64,000 nucleotides of DNA from Pelagibius sp028280305. GTDB lineage: Bacteria > Pseudomonadota > Alphaproteobacteria > Kiloniellales > Kiloniellaceae. Below are positions 42,447 through 50,183 of the stretch, piece by piece (within the stretch, counting starts at the first letter, position 1; the number at the start of each line of letters is the position of its first letter). The stretch lies in the NCBI RefSeq assembly GCF_965233615.1, contig NZ_OZ247495.1. One strand, written 5' to 3'. The notes under the pieces are model-generated. The model worked only from the letters and a program-made list of their open reading frames with translations, did not search any database and was not told the origin of the DNA. The translations under genes and the position numbers were made by a program.

Positions 42447-45122
42447 CTAGGCGATGTCGCGGCGGGCGAAAGACATCGAACGGTATTGGCGCTTGTAGGG
42501 GCTTTCCCCAATCCGCTGCACCTGGCCGACGCCCATCTTGTAGTTGTAGTTGCCGCTGATCCAGTCGACGACGCGGCCGGCAAGGGCGTTGGCAGGTTGG
42601 CTGGTATGGAGGAAATCCATATAGCCGACCCCCTTCTTCACCGCCGGCGTGACGATGGCGACGGCGGTCACCGAGGCCTTGGTCAGTTCAATGTGGCCGT
42701 TCTTCAGAAGAGAGGCAAAGTCGAAGTCATCACCCTCCACCCCGACGATCGTGTCCTTCTGTACCGGGATGCGGTCGGAGAAGAGCAACACATAGTCGCC
42801 GGACTCGACGCCGTAGGCCGCAGCGTCGTCGGGATGCAGCTCGATCCAGTTTTCCGGCCAGCGCTGAACGATGTAGGGCCGGCGGCGGTCGTCATAGCCG
42901 GACTGCCAGCGTTCATTGATGCGCCCGGAGGTCATCCAGATTTCGCCCTCCCGCGGCTTCAACCACTCCCAATAGCTTGAGAACAGGCTCCAGGGGGCCT
43001 TCTGCAGGTTGCACTTGCCGGTCTGGGTGTTGAAGTGGGTGAGCTTCTTGTTGAAGACGGTGCCGCCCTGCGGCCCGTCCTCCGGCAGCACCCGATTGAC
43101 GTCGTGGAGACGCTTTGTTTCCTCCAAAGACCCATCGGCCAGCATCAGCACCGGACCCTGAATGCCGTTAGTGCCGAACTCACCAAGCTTCTGGTGCAGG
43201 GTCTTGCCCTCGCGGTGGGCGGCAACCTTCACCATGTGGAAGTCCTTGCGCGAACCGCGGGAGAAGCGCGAACCCTCCTCCAGGACCTCGTTGGAGTCCT
43301 TCCAGTCGAAACCCTCGAAGCCCATTTTCTTCGAGAGCTGGGCAATGATCCACCAGTCCGGTTTCGCCTCGCCCGGCGCGTCGTAGAACTTCGGATAGAG
43401 ACGGATACGCCGCTCGCCGTTGGCCCGGGTGAAGGTATCCTCACCCCAGCCCGAAGCCGGGAAAACGATGTCGGCATAGCGGGCGCCGATGGGATCGACC
43501 AGGTAGATATCCTGATCCCAGACCACCATACCACCGGAGTCGACCCGCTTCTTCAGGGTTTCGATGATCTCCGCCTTGTCGAAGCTCTGCACCTGATGCG
43601 GATTACGGGTGGTCAGCTCGTCGAACTTGGCCTGTAGCGACTGTGACCCGCACATGGCCTGAACCCAGGTCGTACCGATGACGTGGGCCAGCCGGGTGTG
43701 GCCGGACATCAGGTAACGGTCGGTATCCATGGCCCGGCGCCGCCGTCCCGGCAGTTTCTCCGGGCTCTTGTTGCGCGGATAGGACCCGCCGCGCAGGCCA
43801 CCGCGCTGGTGTCCACCGGCCCGGCCGATCACCTGGCCCGGGCGTCCGCCACAGCCGGTGATGATACCAAGCGAAGAAATCGCGTTGGTGTTGCCGGTGT
43901 TATTGGACCAGTAGAAGCCCTTCTCGATCATGATCGAGGTCTTAGGCCGCGATCCATCCTCCCGCGGCTTCGCCATCCACTCGGCAGCAGTGTAGATCTT
44001 CTGCACGTCGATCTGGGCGATCTCTGCCGCCTTCTCAGGAACCGAATAGTCCTGGGCCAGCAGCCACTCCTTCCAGTCCTCGAAACCGTCGGTCTGAAAC
44101 TTGCCCCAGGTGGTGCGCCACTGCCAGGGCGTGTTGCGCGTCCCCTGCCCGAAGCCCGAAGAACTTTCCCACTTGGAATTTACCCATTTCTGAATCCATT
44201 CCTTGTCTTCCCAGCCGTTCTCCACGATCACCCGGGCAATCGCCAGCACCACCGGCAGGTCGGTGCCCGGCTGAATGTCGATCAGCATACCGCCGTTCTT
44301 CTCGGCATAGGCGACACCGGCCGTACGCCGGGGAATCAGGAAAATCGCCTTCTGGCCATTCTGGATTCCCGGCATGATCCAATCGGTGAACAGGATAGTT
44401 TTCGACTCATAAGGGTCCGTACCGCACATCAGCAGCGTATCGGCGTCGCGCCAGTCTTCGTAACTCGGCCCGAAATTGTCGAAGCCGGCATCACGGAAGC
44501 CGGGAGTCGAGGTCACGTCCGAGGGCGTGTCGTGGAAGGTGAAGTTCGCGGTTCGCACGTTGCGCAGCGCGTACTTCGTGATGGCGTAGGTATTCTCCAT
44601 GTAGCCGTAGGAGAAGGTCTTCACGCCGTAGGCGTTGGTGCCGTGGCGATCCAACACGTAGCGGCCGATCTCAGCGGCGATGTCCAGGGCAAAGTCCCAG
44701 GTCACCGGCATCAGCACGCCGAACATCCTGACCATCGGCGACTTCAGGCGGTCGCGGGTCGGCGTCTGCGGGTTATAGACCTTCTGAGCGATGGCGCCGC
44801 CCCGGATCGAGGAGTTGCCCGCCGGATTGACGAACTCGGTATCCTTATCCGGGATGATCACCACATGGTGCGGTTCGCCGTTATGCAGCACGATGTTGTG
44901 CTGAGTCGGTGCGACCCACGCACCCAAAGGGGAGACAGGGAAATCCTCGCCGAAAGCGTTCTGATCGGCGGCCGGGCCGCCCACTTTGCCGCCGCGCACC
45001 GGCCAGCGGTAAACCTTGTAGCCGCAGGCGACGATGCAGTAATCGCAGGCCGTCGAAATGACGTCGGCATCGGGCGGCGGCAGCGGAACGGACTCTTCGG
45101 GGACGTAGTACGGGGTGGACAT
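42447..45122 (-). CDS. idrA: Molybdopterin catalytic subunit of dissimilatory iodate reductase (IdrA), arsenite-oxidase-like
   Basis: 891 residues of the DMSO reductase superfamily, closest in architecture to AioA/IdrA. The 3Fe-4S motif is Cys26-x2-Cys29-x3-Cys33 (ACDYCIVACGYKVYRW), with NSSIRGG following where Ser replaces the fourth Cys. Molybdopterin-binding blocks include CGTDPYESKTIL and the C-terminal VGQVQRIGES. It lacks its own Tat signal, so it is likely to be exported with the Rieske subunit. The operon with two di-haem peroxidases and a Rieske protein is the idrABP1P2 arrangement of iodate-respiring bacteria, whereas arsenite oxidase operons lack the peroxidases. Iodate would be reduced in the periplasm. 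Confidence 0.85.
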   Translation of the reverse strand: MSTPYYVPEESVPLPPPDADVISTACDYCIVACGYKVYRWPVRGGKVGGPAADQNAFGEDFPVSPLGAWVAPTQHNIVLHNGEPHHVVIIPDKDTEFVNPAGNSSIRGGAIAQKVYNPQTPTRDRLKSPMVRMFGVLMPVTWDFALDIAAEIGRYVLDRHGTNAYGVKTFSYGYMENTYAITKYALRNVRTANFTFHDTPSDVTSTPGFRDAGFDNFGPSYEDWRDADTLLMCGTDPYESKTILFTDWIMPGIQNGQKAIFLIPRRTAGVAYAEKNGGMLIDIQPGTDLPVVLAIARVIVENGWEDKEWIQKWVNSKWESSSGFGQGTRNTPWQWRTTWGKFQTDGFEDWKEWLLAQDYSVPEKAAEIAQIDVQKIYTAAEWMAKPREDGSRPKTSIMIEKGFYWSNNTGNTNAISSLGIITGCGGRPGQVIGRAGGHQRGGLRGGSYPRNKSPEKLPGRRRRAMDTDRYLMSGHTRLAHVIGTTWVQAMCGSQSLQAKFDELTTRNPHQVQSFDKAEIIETLKKRVDSGGMVVWDQDIYLVDPIGARYADIVFPASGWGEDTFTRANGERRIRLYPKFYDAPGEAKPDWWIIAQLSKKMGFEGFDWKDSNEVLEEGSRFSRGSRKDFHMVKVAAHREGKTLHQKLGEFGTNGIQGPVLMLADGSLEETKRLHDVNRVLPEDGPQGGTVFNKKLTHFNTQTGKCNLQKAPWSLFSSYWEWLKPREGEIWMTSGRINERWQSGYDDRRRPYIVQRWPENWIELHPDDAAAYGVESGDYVLLFSDRIPVQKDTIVGVEGDDFDFASLLKNGHIELTKASVTAVAIVTPAVKKGVGYMDFLHTSQPANALAGRVVDWISGNYNYKMGVGQVQRIGESPYKRQYRSMSFARRDIA

Positions 45123-45135
45123 GAAAAACCTCTCC

Positions 45136-45720
45136 TTATCCCTGAAGATTATCGAAACGGCCGTAGATCAGACCGAACATGCCGACGGCATAGATGTCGT
45201 CGCCGTCCAGCTCCAACAGCACCTGCGGTAACGACTGATAGGCCTGGCCGGAAATGAAGATGCCGTGGCGGGTCAGATCGAAAGTCGTGAGGTGCAGGGG
45301 GCAAGGGCCCAGCGCCTTGTCCGCCGCCTGGTAAGTGCCCTGAAGCGGGCCGCCCTGGTGGGTGCAGGTGTAGTTAAAAGCCACCACATCCTTGTCAGGG
45401 CCGAGGCCGCCGCCGGCCTCCTGCCCCAGTTTCACCAGGATCGATTCGGCATAGGCCCCCTCGTCGGGGTATTCGAAGTCGAAGGGTTCATCGACAGCAA
45501 GCGACGACAGCTTGGTGATGAACTTGCGTGGGTAGGTGGCCACGACGGCGGGGCTCTGTCCCTGCGCCAGGCCGGGAATGCCCACCATCACCACAGCGGT
45601 CGCGATGCCGCCGGTCAGCAGGAAGGACCGCCGATTCATCAGGCAAGGCCGTGTGCCGGCCTTCTCGGCTTCGCCGTTGGCGCCGTTAACGGCAGCGGCG
45701 ATACGGGGGTCGATTGTCAT
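45136..45720 (-). CDS. idrB: Rieske [2Fe-2S] subunit of iodate reductase (IdrB)
   Basis: 194 residues with a twin-arginine signal (NRRSFLLTGGIATAVVMVG, Arg30-Arg31). The Rieske ligands are Cys119-Thr-His121 and Cys140-Pro-Leu-His143, spaced by 18 residues. The positions that form a disulfide in high-potential Rieske proteins are not Cys (CTHQGG, CPLHLT). It passes electrons to IdrA and gives the complex its export signal. It starts 13 bp before idrA in the operon. The same family includes arsenite oxidase AioB. Confidence 0.87.
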   Translation of the reverse strand: MTIDPRIAAAVNGANGEAEKAGTRPCLMNRRSFLLTGGIATAVVMVGIPGLAQGQSPAVVATYPRKFITKLSSLAVDEPFDFEYPDEGAYAESILVKLGQEAGGGLGPDKDVVAFNYTCTHQGGPLQGTYQAADKALGPCPLHLTTFDLTRHGIFISGQAYQSLPQVLLELDGDDIYAVGMFGLIYGRFDNLQG

Positions 45721-45735
45721 GATCTCCGGCTCCTC

Positions 45736-46866
45736 TTAATTCTGGGCGGCCGCAGGAAGCGGCTGCATGACCGGAAGTTCCGGCTCGTCCATCAGGATTT
45801 CCTCGCCCGAGAGGCTCTCGAGGAAGGCGACCAAATCATCGACCTCGCTGTCACTGAGACCCAGCGGTTGCATCAGCGGGCTCTTGGTGGCCGCGAACTC
45901 GTTCTCCCCGCCGCCTTCATTGTAGAACACCACGACGTCACGCAGCGTCTCCAACATGCCGTTGTGCATGTAGGGGAAGGTGTATTTCGTGTAGCGCAGG
46001 CTGGGCGTGCGGAACTTGCCCTTATGGCGTTTGTCCTTGCTGCGGAAATAGAGGCCCGGATCGTCCTTGGTGTTGCGATAGAGTTCCTCGGTCGAGCCTT
46101 TGGCATAGAGCTCAAAGCGGAAGGTAATCTGAGCGAGTTCGTCTTCCTCCCAGCCCGCATAAGGCGGAACACCGAGGTTGTAGTACTGCTCGTCGCTCAG
46201 CAGCGGCCCGTTGTGGCAGGCAATGCAGTTGGCCTTGCCGGCGAAGAGATCAAGCCCGCGCTTCTGCTGCTCGCTGAGCGCCGAATCGTCACCCCGCATA
46301 TAGTTGTCGAAGGGCGTGTCGGTCTGCACGAGCGTGCGCTGGAAGGCCGCGATCGCCATATAGGCATGGCGGATGTTCGGCCAGTCGTCGCCGAAGACCT
46401 CGGCAAACATCTCCCGATACTCAGGCACGAAAGCGAGCCGCGCCTCCATCATGTCGTCCTCGCCGTTGCCGGCGACACCGCCACGGGCGGCGGAGCGCGC
46501 CTGGGCCTCAAGCGACTTGGACGCGCCGGCCCAGAAGAGCTTCGAGTAGTAGGCGGAGTTGATAATCGTCTGGCTGTTACGCCAGTGGGTCGTGCCGGGG
46601 TAACCGAAGCTGATGCGGTCCTGCACCGCCCAGCCGGCATCCGGCAGGTGGCAAGCAGAGCACGGCATCGCCGCATTGCCCGACAAAAGTGGATCGAAGA
46701 ACAGCATCTTGCCGAGTTCGACTTTCGCGTCCGACATCGGATTATCGGCAGGGATCGGCGGCGGACCCAAGGCCGCCAGGCCGTCGGGACGCGGGCTCTG
46801 AGCCGAGGCCGGTGCAGCCAGCAAGGCAACGAAGGCGACGGCGGGAATGATCTTTTTTGCGTTCAT
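45736..46866 (-). CDS. idrP: Di-haem cytochrome c peroxidase-like protein (IdrP type)
   Basis: The ATG at 46864-46866 with GGAGG upstream gives 376 residues; the longer frame is not supported. The signal peptide ends near APASAQ. Two CxxCH haem sites are present, CSACH at residues 69-73 and a second CIACH about 150 residues later, with MauG/CcpA-family blocks (AMPCSACHLPDAGW, CIACHNGPLLSDEQYYNLGV). In the Idr system such peroxidases are proposed to remove reactive products of iodate reduction such as H2O2. Order within the P1/P2 pair is not assigned. Confidence 0.85.
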   Translation of the reverse strand: MNAKKIIPAVAFVALLAAPASAQSPRPDGLAALGPPPIPADNPMSDAKVELGKMLFFDPLLSGNAAMPCSACHLPDAGWAVQDRISFGYPGTTHWRNSQTIINSAYYSKLFWAGASKSLEAQARSAARGGVAGNGEDDMMEARLAFVPEYREMFAEVFGDDWPNIRHAYMAIAAFQRTLVQTDTPFDNYMRGDDSALSEQQKRGLDLFAGKANCIACHNGPLLSDEQYYNLGVPPYAGWEEDELAQITFRFELYAKGSTEELYRNTKDDPGLYFRSKDKRHKGKFRTPSLRYTKYTFPYMHNGMLETLRDVVVFYNEGGGENEFAATKSPLMQPLGLSDSEVDDLVAFLESLSGEEILMDEPELPVMQPLPAAAQN

Positions 46867-46877
46867 GGTCGCCTCCT

Positions 46878-47951
46878 TCAATTGATCGTGTCGCGCCAGT
46901 TTTCGATCAGCACGTATTCATAATCGTCGGCGCGCCAGACATAGGCGTCGGTGTCGAAGCTGTCGCCGCTGAGCGCCTTCAGGAACTCGATGAGATCCGA
47001 CTTCTCGTTGGCGGAGAGCCCCAGCGGGCGAACCCGCGGATCCTTCAGGGGGTCATCGCCGCCCCCGGCGTTATAGAAATCCACCACCTCTTCCAGGGTG
47101 GCGAAGATGCCGTTGTGCATGTAGGGCGCCGTCCAGGTGAGCTCCCGCAAAGTCGGGGTCAGAAAGCTGCGCTTGCTGCGCCAGTCGCGGGTGCGGATAT
47201 AGGCCCCGAGGTCCTGGCGCAGGTTCATGTAGTTTTCGATACCCATGAACTTCGCATAGGTGACAAAGGCCGAGTGCCGCTCCGGGCTCGCCCAGATGTC
47301 GGCGTTGCCGGGCACGCTGGTGTTGTGGGCAAGGTCGTCGGTGAAACGCGGACCGCTGTGGCAGGCGGCGCAACCGGCCTTGCCGGCGAACAGATCCTGA
47401 CCTCTTTGAGCGGCCGGCGAGAGTGAACCGTCGTCGATCGGCGCACCGCGCGAAACGATGGTCTGCATGAAAGCCTGCAAGGCATTGCGCGCGCCACCGT
47501 TGGAGGGCTCGCTCATCCCCGCGGCCTTGAACATCTCGACATAGACCGGATCCTGCTTCATGCGCTCCTGCATGATCCGCATGTCCATGTTCATCAGATA
47601 GGTTTCGGTGATCATCTCACGCGCGACGTCATTCAGATTGGTACCCAGTCGCCCGTCGTGCATCCAGGCTGCGCGGTAGCCGACGTTGGCCAAAGTCGGT
47701 GAGTTACGGAAATGCCCGGCGCCGGTGTAGGCGGAGGACAGCGCCTCGCCGTCGGTAAAGGCTTTATCCGGCTGGTGGCAGCTCGCACAAGCCAAGGTGG
47801 CATCGCCAGAGAGTCTTGTATCGTAAAACATACGCTTGCCGAGTTCGGCCAGCGCGGGTTTCACCTCCATTGGCTTGATCGGCCCGGCTTCCTGCGCCGC
47901 GGCTGGAACGCCGGTAAGCACAAGAAGGGCAAGGGTGAGAAGCAATCTCAT
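46878..47951 (-). CDS. idrP: Di-haem cytochrome c peroxidase-like protein (IdrP type), first gene of the operon
   Basis: 357 residues from ATG 47951 with GGGAG upstream. It has a Sec signal peptide (cleavage near AAAQEAG) and haem motifs CASCH at residues 55-59 and CAACH (FAGKAGCAACHSGPRF). It is clearly homologous to the next gene but diverged. It lies 11 bp upstream of that gene and about 50 bp downstream of the inferred transcription start for the leftward operon. The P1/P2 labels cannot be assigned from sequence alone. Confidence 0.87.
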   Translation of the reverse strand: MRLLLTLALLVLTGVPAAAQEAGPIKPMEVKPALAELGKRMFYDTRLSGDATLACASCHQPDKAFTDGEALSSAYTGAGHFRNSPTLANVGYRAAWMHDGRLGTNLNDVAREMITETYLMNMDMRIMQERMKQDPVYVEMFKAAGMSEPSNGGARNALQAFMQTIVSRGAPIDDGSLSPAAQRGQDLFAGKAGCAACHSGPRFTDDLAHNTSVPGNADIWASPERHSAFVTYAKFMGIENYMNLRQDLGAYIRTRDWRSKRSFLTPTLRELTWTAPYMHNGIFATLEEVVDFYNAGGGDDPLKDPRVRPLGLSANEKSDLIEFLKALSGDSFDTDAYVWRADDYEYVLIENWRDTIN

Positions 47952-48035
47952 CAACTATCTCCCAATCCGACAGCCCGGCACCTTCACGGCACCGGTATTG
48001 GAAGCAGTTAATAAAGATCGCGCGGGCAGTGGTCC

Positions 48036-48049
48036 TTGATTGCAATCAA
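48036..48049. promoter_or_regulatory. Perfect FNR-type box for the idr operon
   Basis: TTGATTGCAATCAA matches the consensus TTGAT-N4-ATCAA exactly. Its centre would be at -41.5 from a leftward start at 48001. A -10-like TATTAA lies at 48008-48013 on the minus strand, exactly at the expected distance. This is a class II arrangement driving the idr genes. Confidence 0.85.
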
Positions 48050-48117
48050 TCTGTTCATGGCAATTTTGCTACAGTTTCAGACAACCGATGAGTCACCCTG
48101 CTGCACCGCACCATTAT

Positions 48118-48131
48118 TTGATACAGATCAA
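48118..48131. promoter_or_regulatory. Perfect FNR-type box for the Crp/Fnr regulator gene
   Basis: TTGATACAGATCAA matches TTGAT-N4-ATCAA exactly. From its centre a -10-like TATCAA lies at 48154-48159, which places the rightward start at about 48166, 20 bp before the regulator ATG. This indicates Fnr-type autoregulation or activation by another Fnr paralogue. Confidence 0.82.
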
Positions 48132-48185
48132 CGAAACGGACAGACCCCCTCACTATCAAGACGCCAGATGTAGGGGAGACAGGGA

Positions 48186-48920
48186 ATGGATTCTTTTCAG
48201 CCGGCCGTCATTGCGCCGCAGCCATACCTACCGGACTACGGACCCTGGAACAGCCTGGCAGATACAAGCGTGCACGACCTGCTCGAAGCGGCCAGCCTAT
48301 GGTTGCTGGAGCGCGGCGATCAGATCGATGCCTCTCTTGGCATCGTCGTGTCCGGTACGTTGGCGGTGGAGCGTGAACTGTCGGACGGCCGCCGCGTTCT
48401 CGCCAGCCTCTTCCACGAGGGCGACCTTGTCGATCTGCGGCGCACGGAGCGCATGCGGCAAGGCGCGCTGATTGCCTTGAAATCCTCGGAGTTCCTGCAC
48501 CTGGATGAAACACGTGTCGACGACCGTGCCGCCACCAATCCGGAACTCGCCAAGGCCTTCATCGCCCAATTGGCCGATCATTTCGCGCGCATGCAGGATC
48601 ATGCCACCGACTTGGCATCCAAGACGCCCTTGGAACGCATGGCCTCCGTTTTGTTTGAGTTCAAACGCTGGCCTGAAACGACGCCTGCCGAACGCAGCCG
48701 GGACATCGTGCGGATACCGATCTCGCGTATCGACATCGCCGACTATATCGGCGTGAAACCGGAAACCGTAAGTCGCGCCATCCGGGAACTCGAAAGAGAG
48801 AAGCTGATCGGTATTCCCCATCAGGACCAGATACTCCTGGCCGATATCCCTTCGATGCGCGGCATCGCCAACGGCGGCCGCCCGCGCCGCTCCAACGGAC
48901 GGCAAAACGCACAGGGCTGA
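48186..48920 (+). CDS. Cysteine-free Crp/Fnr-family regulator (DNR/FNR-like DNA recognition) next to idr
   Basis: 244 residues. An N-terminal cyclic-nucleotide-type effector domain is followed by a HTH of FNR type (PISRIDIADYIGVKPETVSR), whose E-x2-S-R recognises TTGAT half-sites. It contains no cysteine, so it cannot hold the 4Fe-4S cluster of FNR. Such proteins (DNR/NnrR group) sense NO by haem, or are controlled by expression. It is divergent from the iodate reductase operon, sharing the intergenic region with two perfect boxes. Regulation of idr is a strong inference. Confidence 0.88.
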   Translation: MDSFQPAVIAPQPYLPDYGPWNSLADTSVHDLLEAASLWLLERGDQIDASLGIVVSGTLAVERELSDGRRVLASLFHEGDLVDLRRTERMRQGALIALKSSEFLHLDETRVDDRAATNPELAKAFIAQLADHFARMQDHATDLASKTPLERMASVLFEFKRWPETTPAERSRDIVRIPISRIDIADYIGVKPETVSRAIRELEREKLIGIPHQDQILLADIPSMRGIANGGRPRRSNGRQNAQG

Positions 48921-48947
48921 GCGGGCGCCAGACAGGCTCGCTGTCCT

Positions 48948-50144
48948 CTATCCCTGCTTGTTCTTGTTGTAGACGTCGAAGATGACAGCGGCGAGCAGCA
49001 CCAGGCCCTTGATGACCTGTTGGTAGTCGATGCCAATGCCCATGATCGACATGCCGTTGTTCATCACGCCCATGATGAAGGCACCAACGACGGCGCCGAC
49101 GATCTTGCCGACGCCACCTGACATCGACGCGCCGCCGATGAAGACAGCGGCGATGACATCCAGTTCGAAGGCGACACCGGCCTTGGGTGTCGCGGTATTG
49201 AGACGGGCAGCAAAGATGAGCCCGGCGAGCGCCGCCAGCATGCCCATGTTGACGAAGGTAAGGAAGGTGAGCCGCTCCGTCTTCACGCCGGAGAGTTTTG
49301 CCGCCTTGCGGTTGCCGCCCAGGGCATAGATGCGCCGGCCGATGACGGTGGACTCGGTCAGGAAGGCATAGATGACAATCAGGACGCCCATGGTGATGAG
49401 CACGTTCGGCAGGCCGCGGAAGGTGGCGAGCTTGTAGGCCACAAAGACGATCGCACCGGCAACTAACAGGTTGCGGATCGCAAAAAAGCTAAGCGGCTCG
49501 CCCTCAATGCCGTACTGCGCGTTCCGCCGGCGGTTCCGCAATCCCATCCAAACGAGGGTGCTGGCGATCATCACACCGGCAACAATGGCGGTGATGTTCG
49601 GCCGCTTGACGCCAAAGAGATCCGGGATGAAGCCTGTGGACAGCGCCTGAAACTCCCGCGGGAAAGGACCCACGGACTGACCTTCAAGAAGCCACAGCGT
49701 GGCACCTCGGAAAACCAGCATCCCGGCGAGAGTCACGATGAACGAGGGAATGTTCCAATAGGCGACCCAATACCCCTGAGCCGCACCGATGACGATACCG
49801 ATGAACAGGCAGAACGGAACCGCCGCATAGATGGACCAGCCCTGATCCACCATCAGGATTGCCGCCAGCGCACCGATGAAGCCAACGACGGAACCGACCG
49901 AGAGATCGATATGGCCGGCAACGATGACCAGCAGCATGCCGAGCGCCATGATGATGATGTAGCTGTTCTGGAGAAACAGGTTGGTGATGTTGACCGGCCG
50001 CAGAAGCGTACCGTCGGTCATGATCTGGAAGAAAACCATGATCGCAACCAACGCCAGTATCATGCCGTACTCGCGCAGATGACTGGCAAGGTAAGATCCG
50101 ATACCGCGCCCTTCGCCAGACGCTTGTTTTTCTACTGCCGCCAT
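48948..50144 (-). CDS. gguB: Multiple-sugar ABC transporter permease (GguB/MmsB-like)
   Basis: 398 residues with about ten membrane segments, of the XylH/RbsC branch: GMLLVIVAGHIDLSVGSVVG, GLPNVLITMGVLIVIYAFL and VFIGGASMSGGVGKIVGAVV. It forms the membrane channel for the ChvE-type sugar-binding protein and the GguA ATPase. It lies 39 bp after gguA and is the last gene of the chvE-gguA-gguB operon. The sugar (xylose, galactose, glucose, arabinose) is not decided by sequence. Confidence 0.9.
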   Translation of the reverse strand: MAAVEKQASGEGRGIGSYLASHLREYGMILALVAIMVFFQIMTDGTLLRPVNITNLFLQNSYIIIMALGMLLVIVAGHIDLSVGSVVGFIGALAAILMVDQGWSIYAAVPFCLFIGIVIGAAQGYWVAYWNIPSFIVTLAGMLVFRGATLWLLEGQSVGPFPREFQALSTGFIPDLFGVKRPNITAIVAGVMIASTLVWMGLRNRRRNAQYGIEGEPLSFFAIRNLLVAGAIVFVAYKLATFRGLPNVLITMGVLIVIYAFLTESTVIGRRIYALGGNRKAAKLSGVKTERLTFLTFVNMGMLAALAGLIFAARLNTATPKAGVAFELDVIAAVFIGGASMSGGVGKIVGAVVGAFIMGVMNNGMSIMGIGIDYQQVIKGLVLLAAVIFDVYNKNKQG

Positions 50145-50183
50145 AGCGCCAATTCCCGACCCCTAGTCCTATTCCTGGTGATC

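Noticed and set aside
42447..45122. Annotation as arsenite oxidase AioA
   Set aside because: Both families share the Cys26/29/33 motif, but the two adjacent di-haem peroxidases and absence of aio regulators favour iodate reductase. Kept as the alternative.
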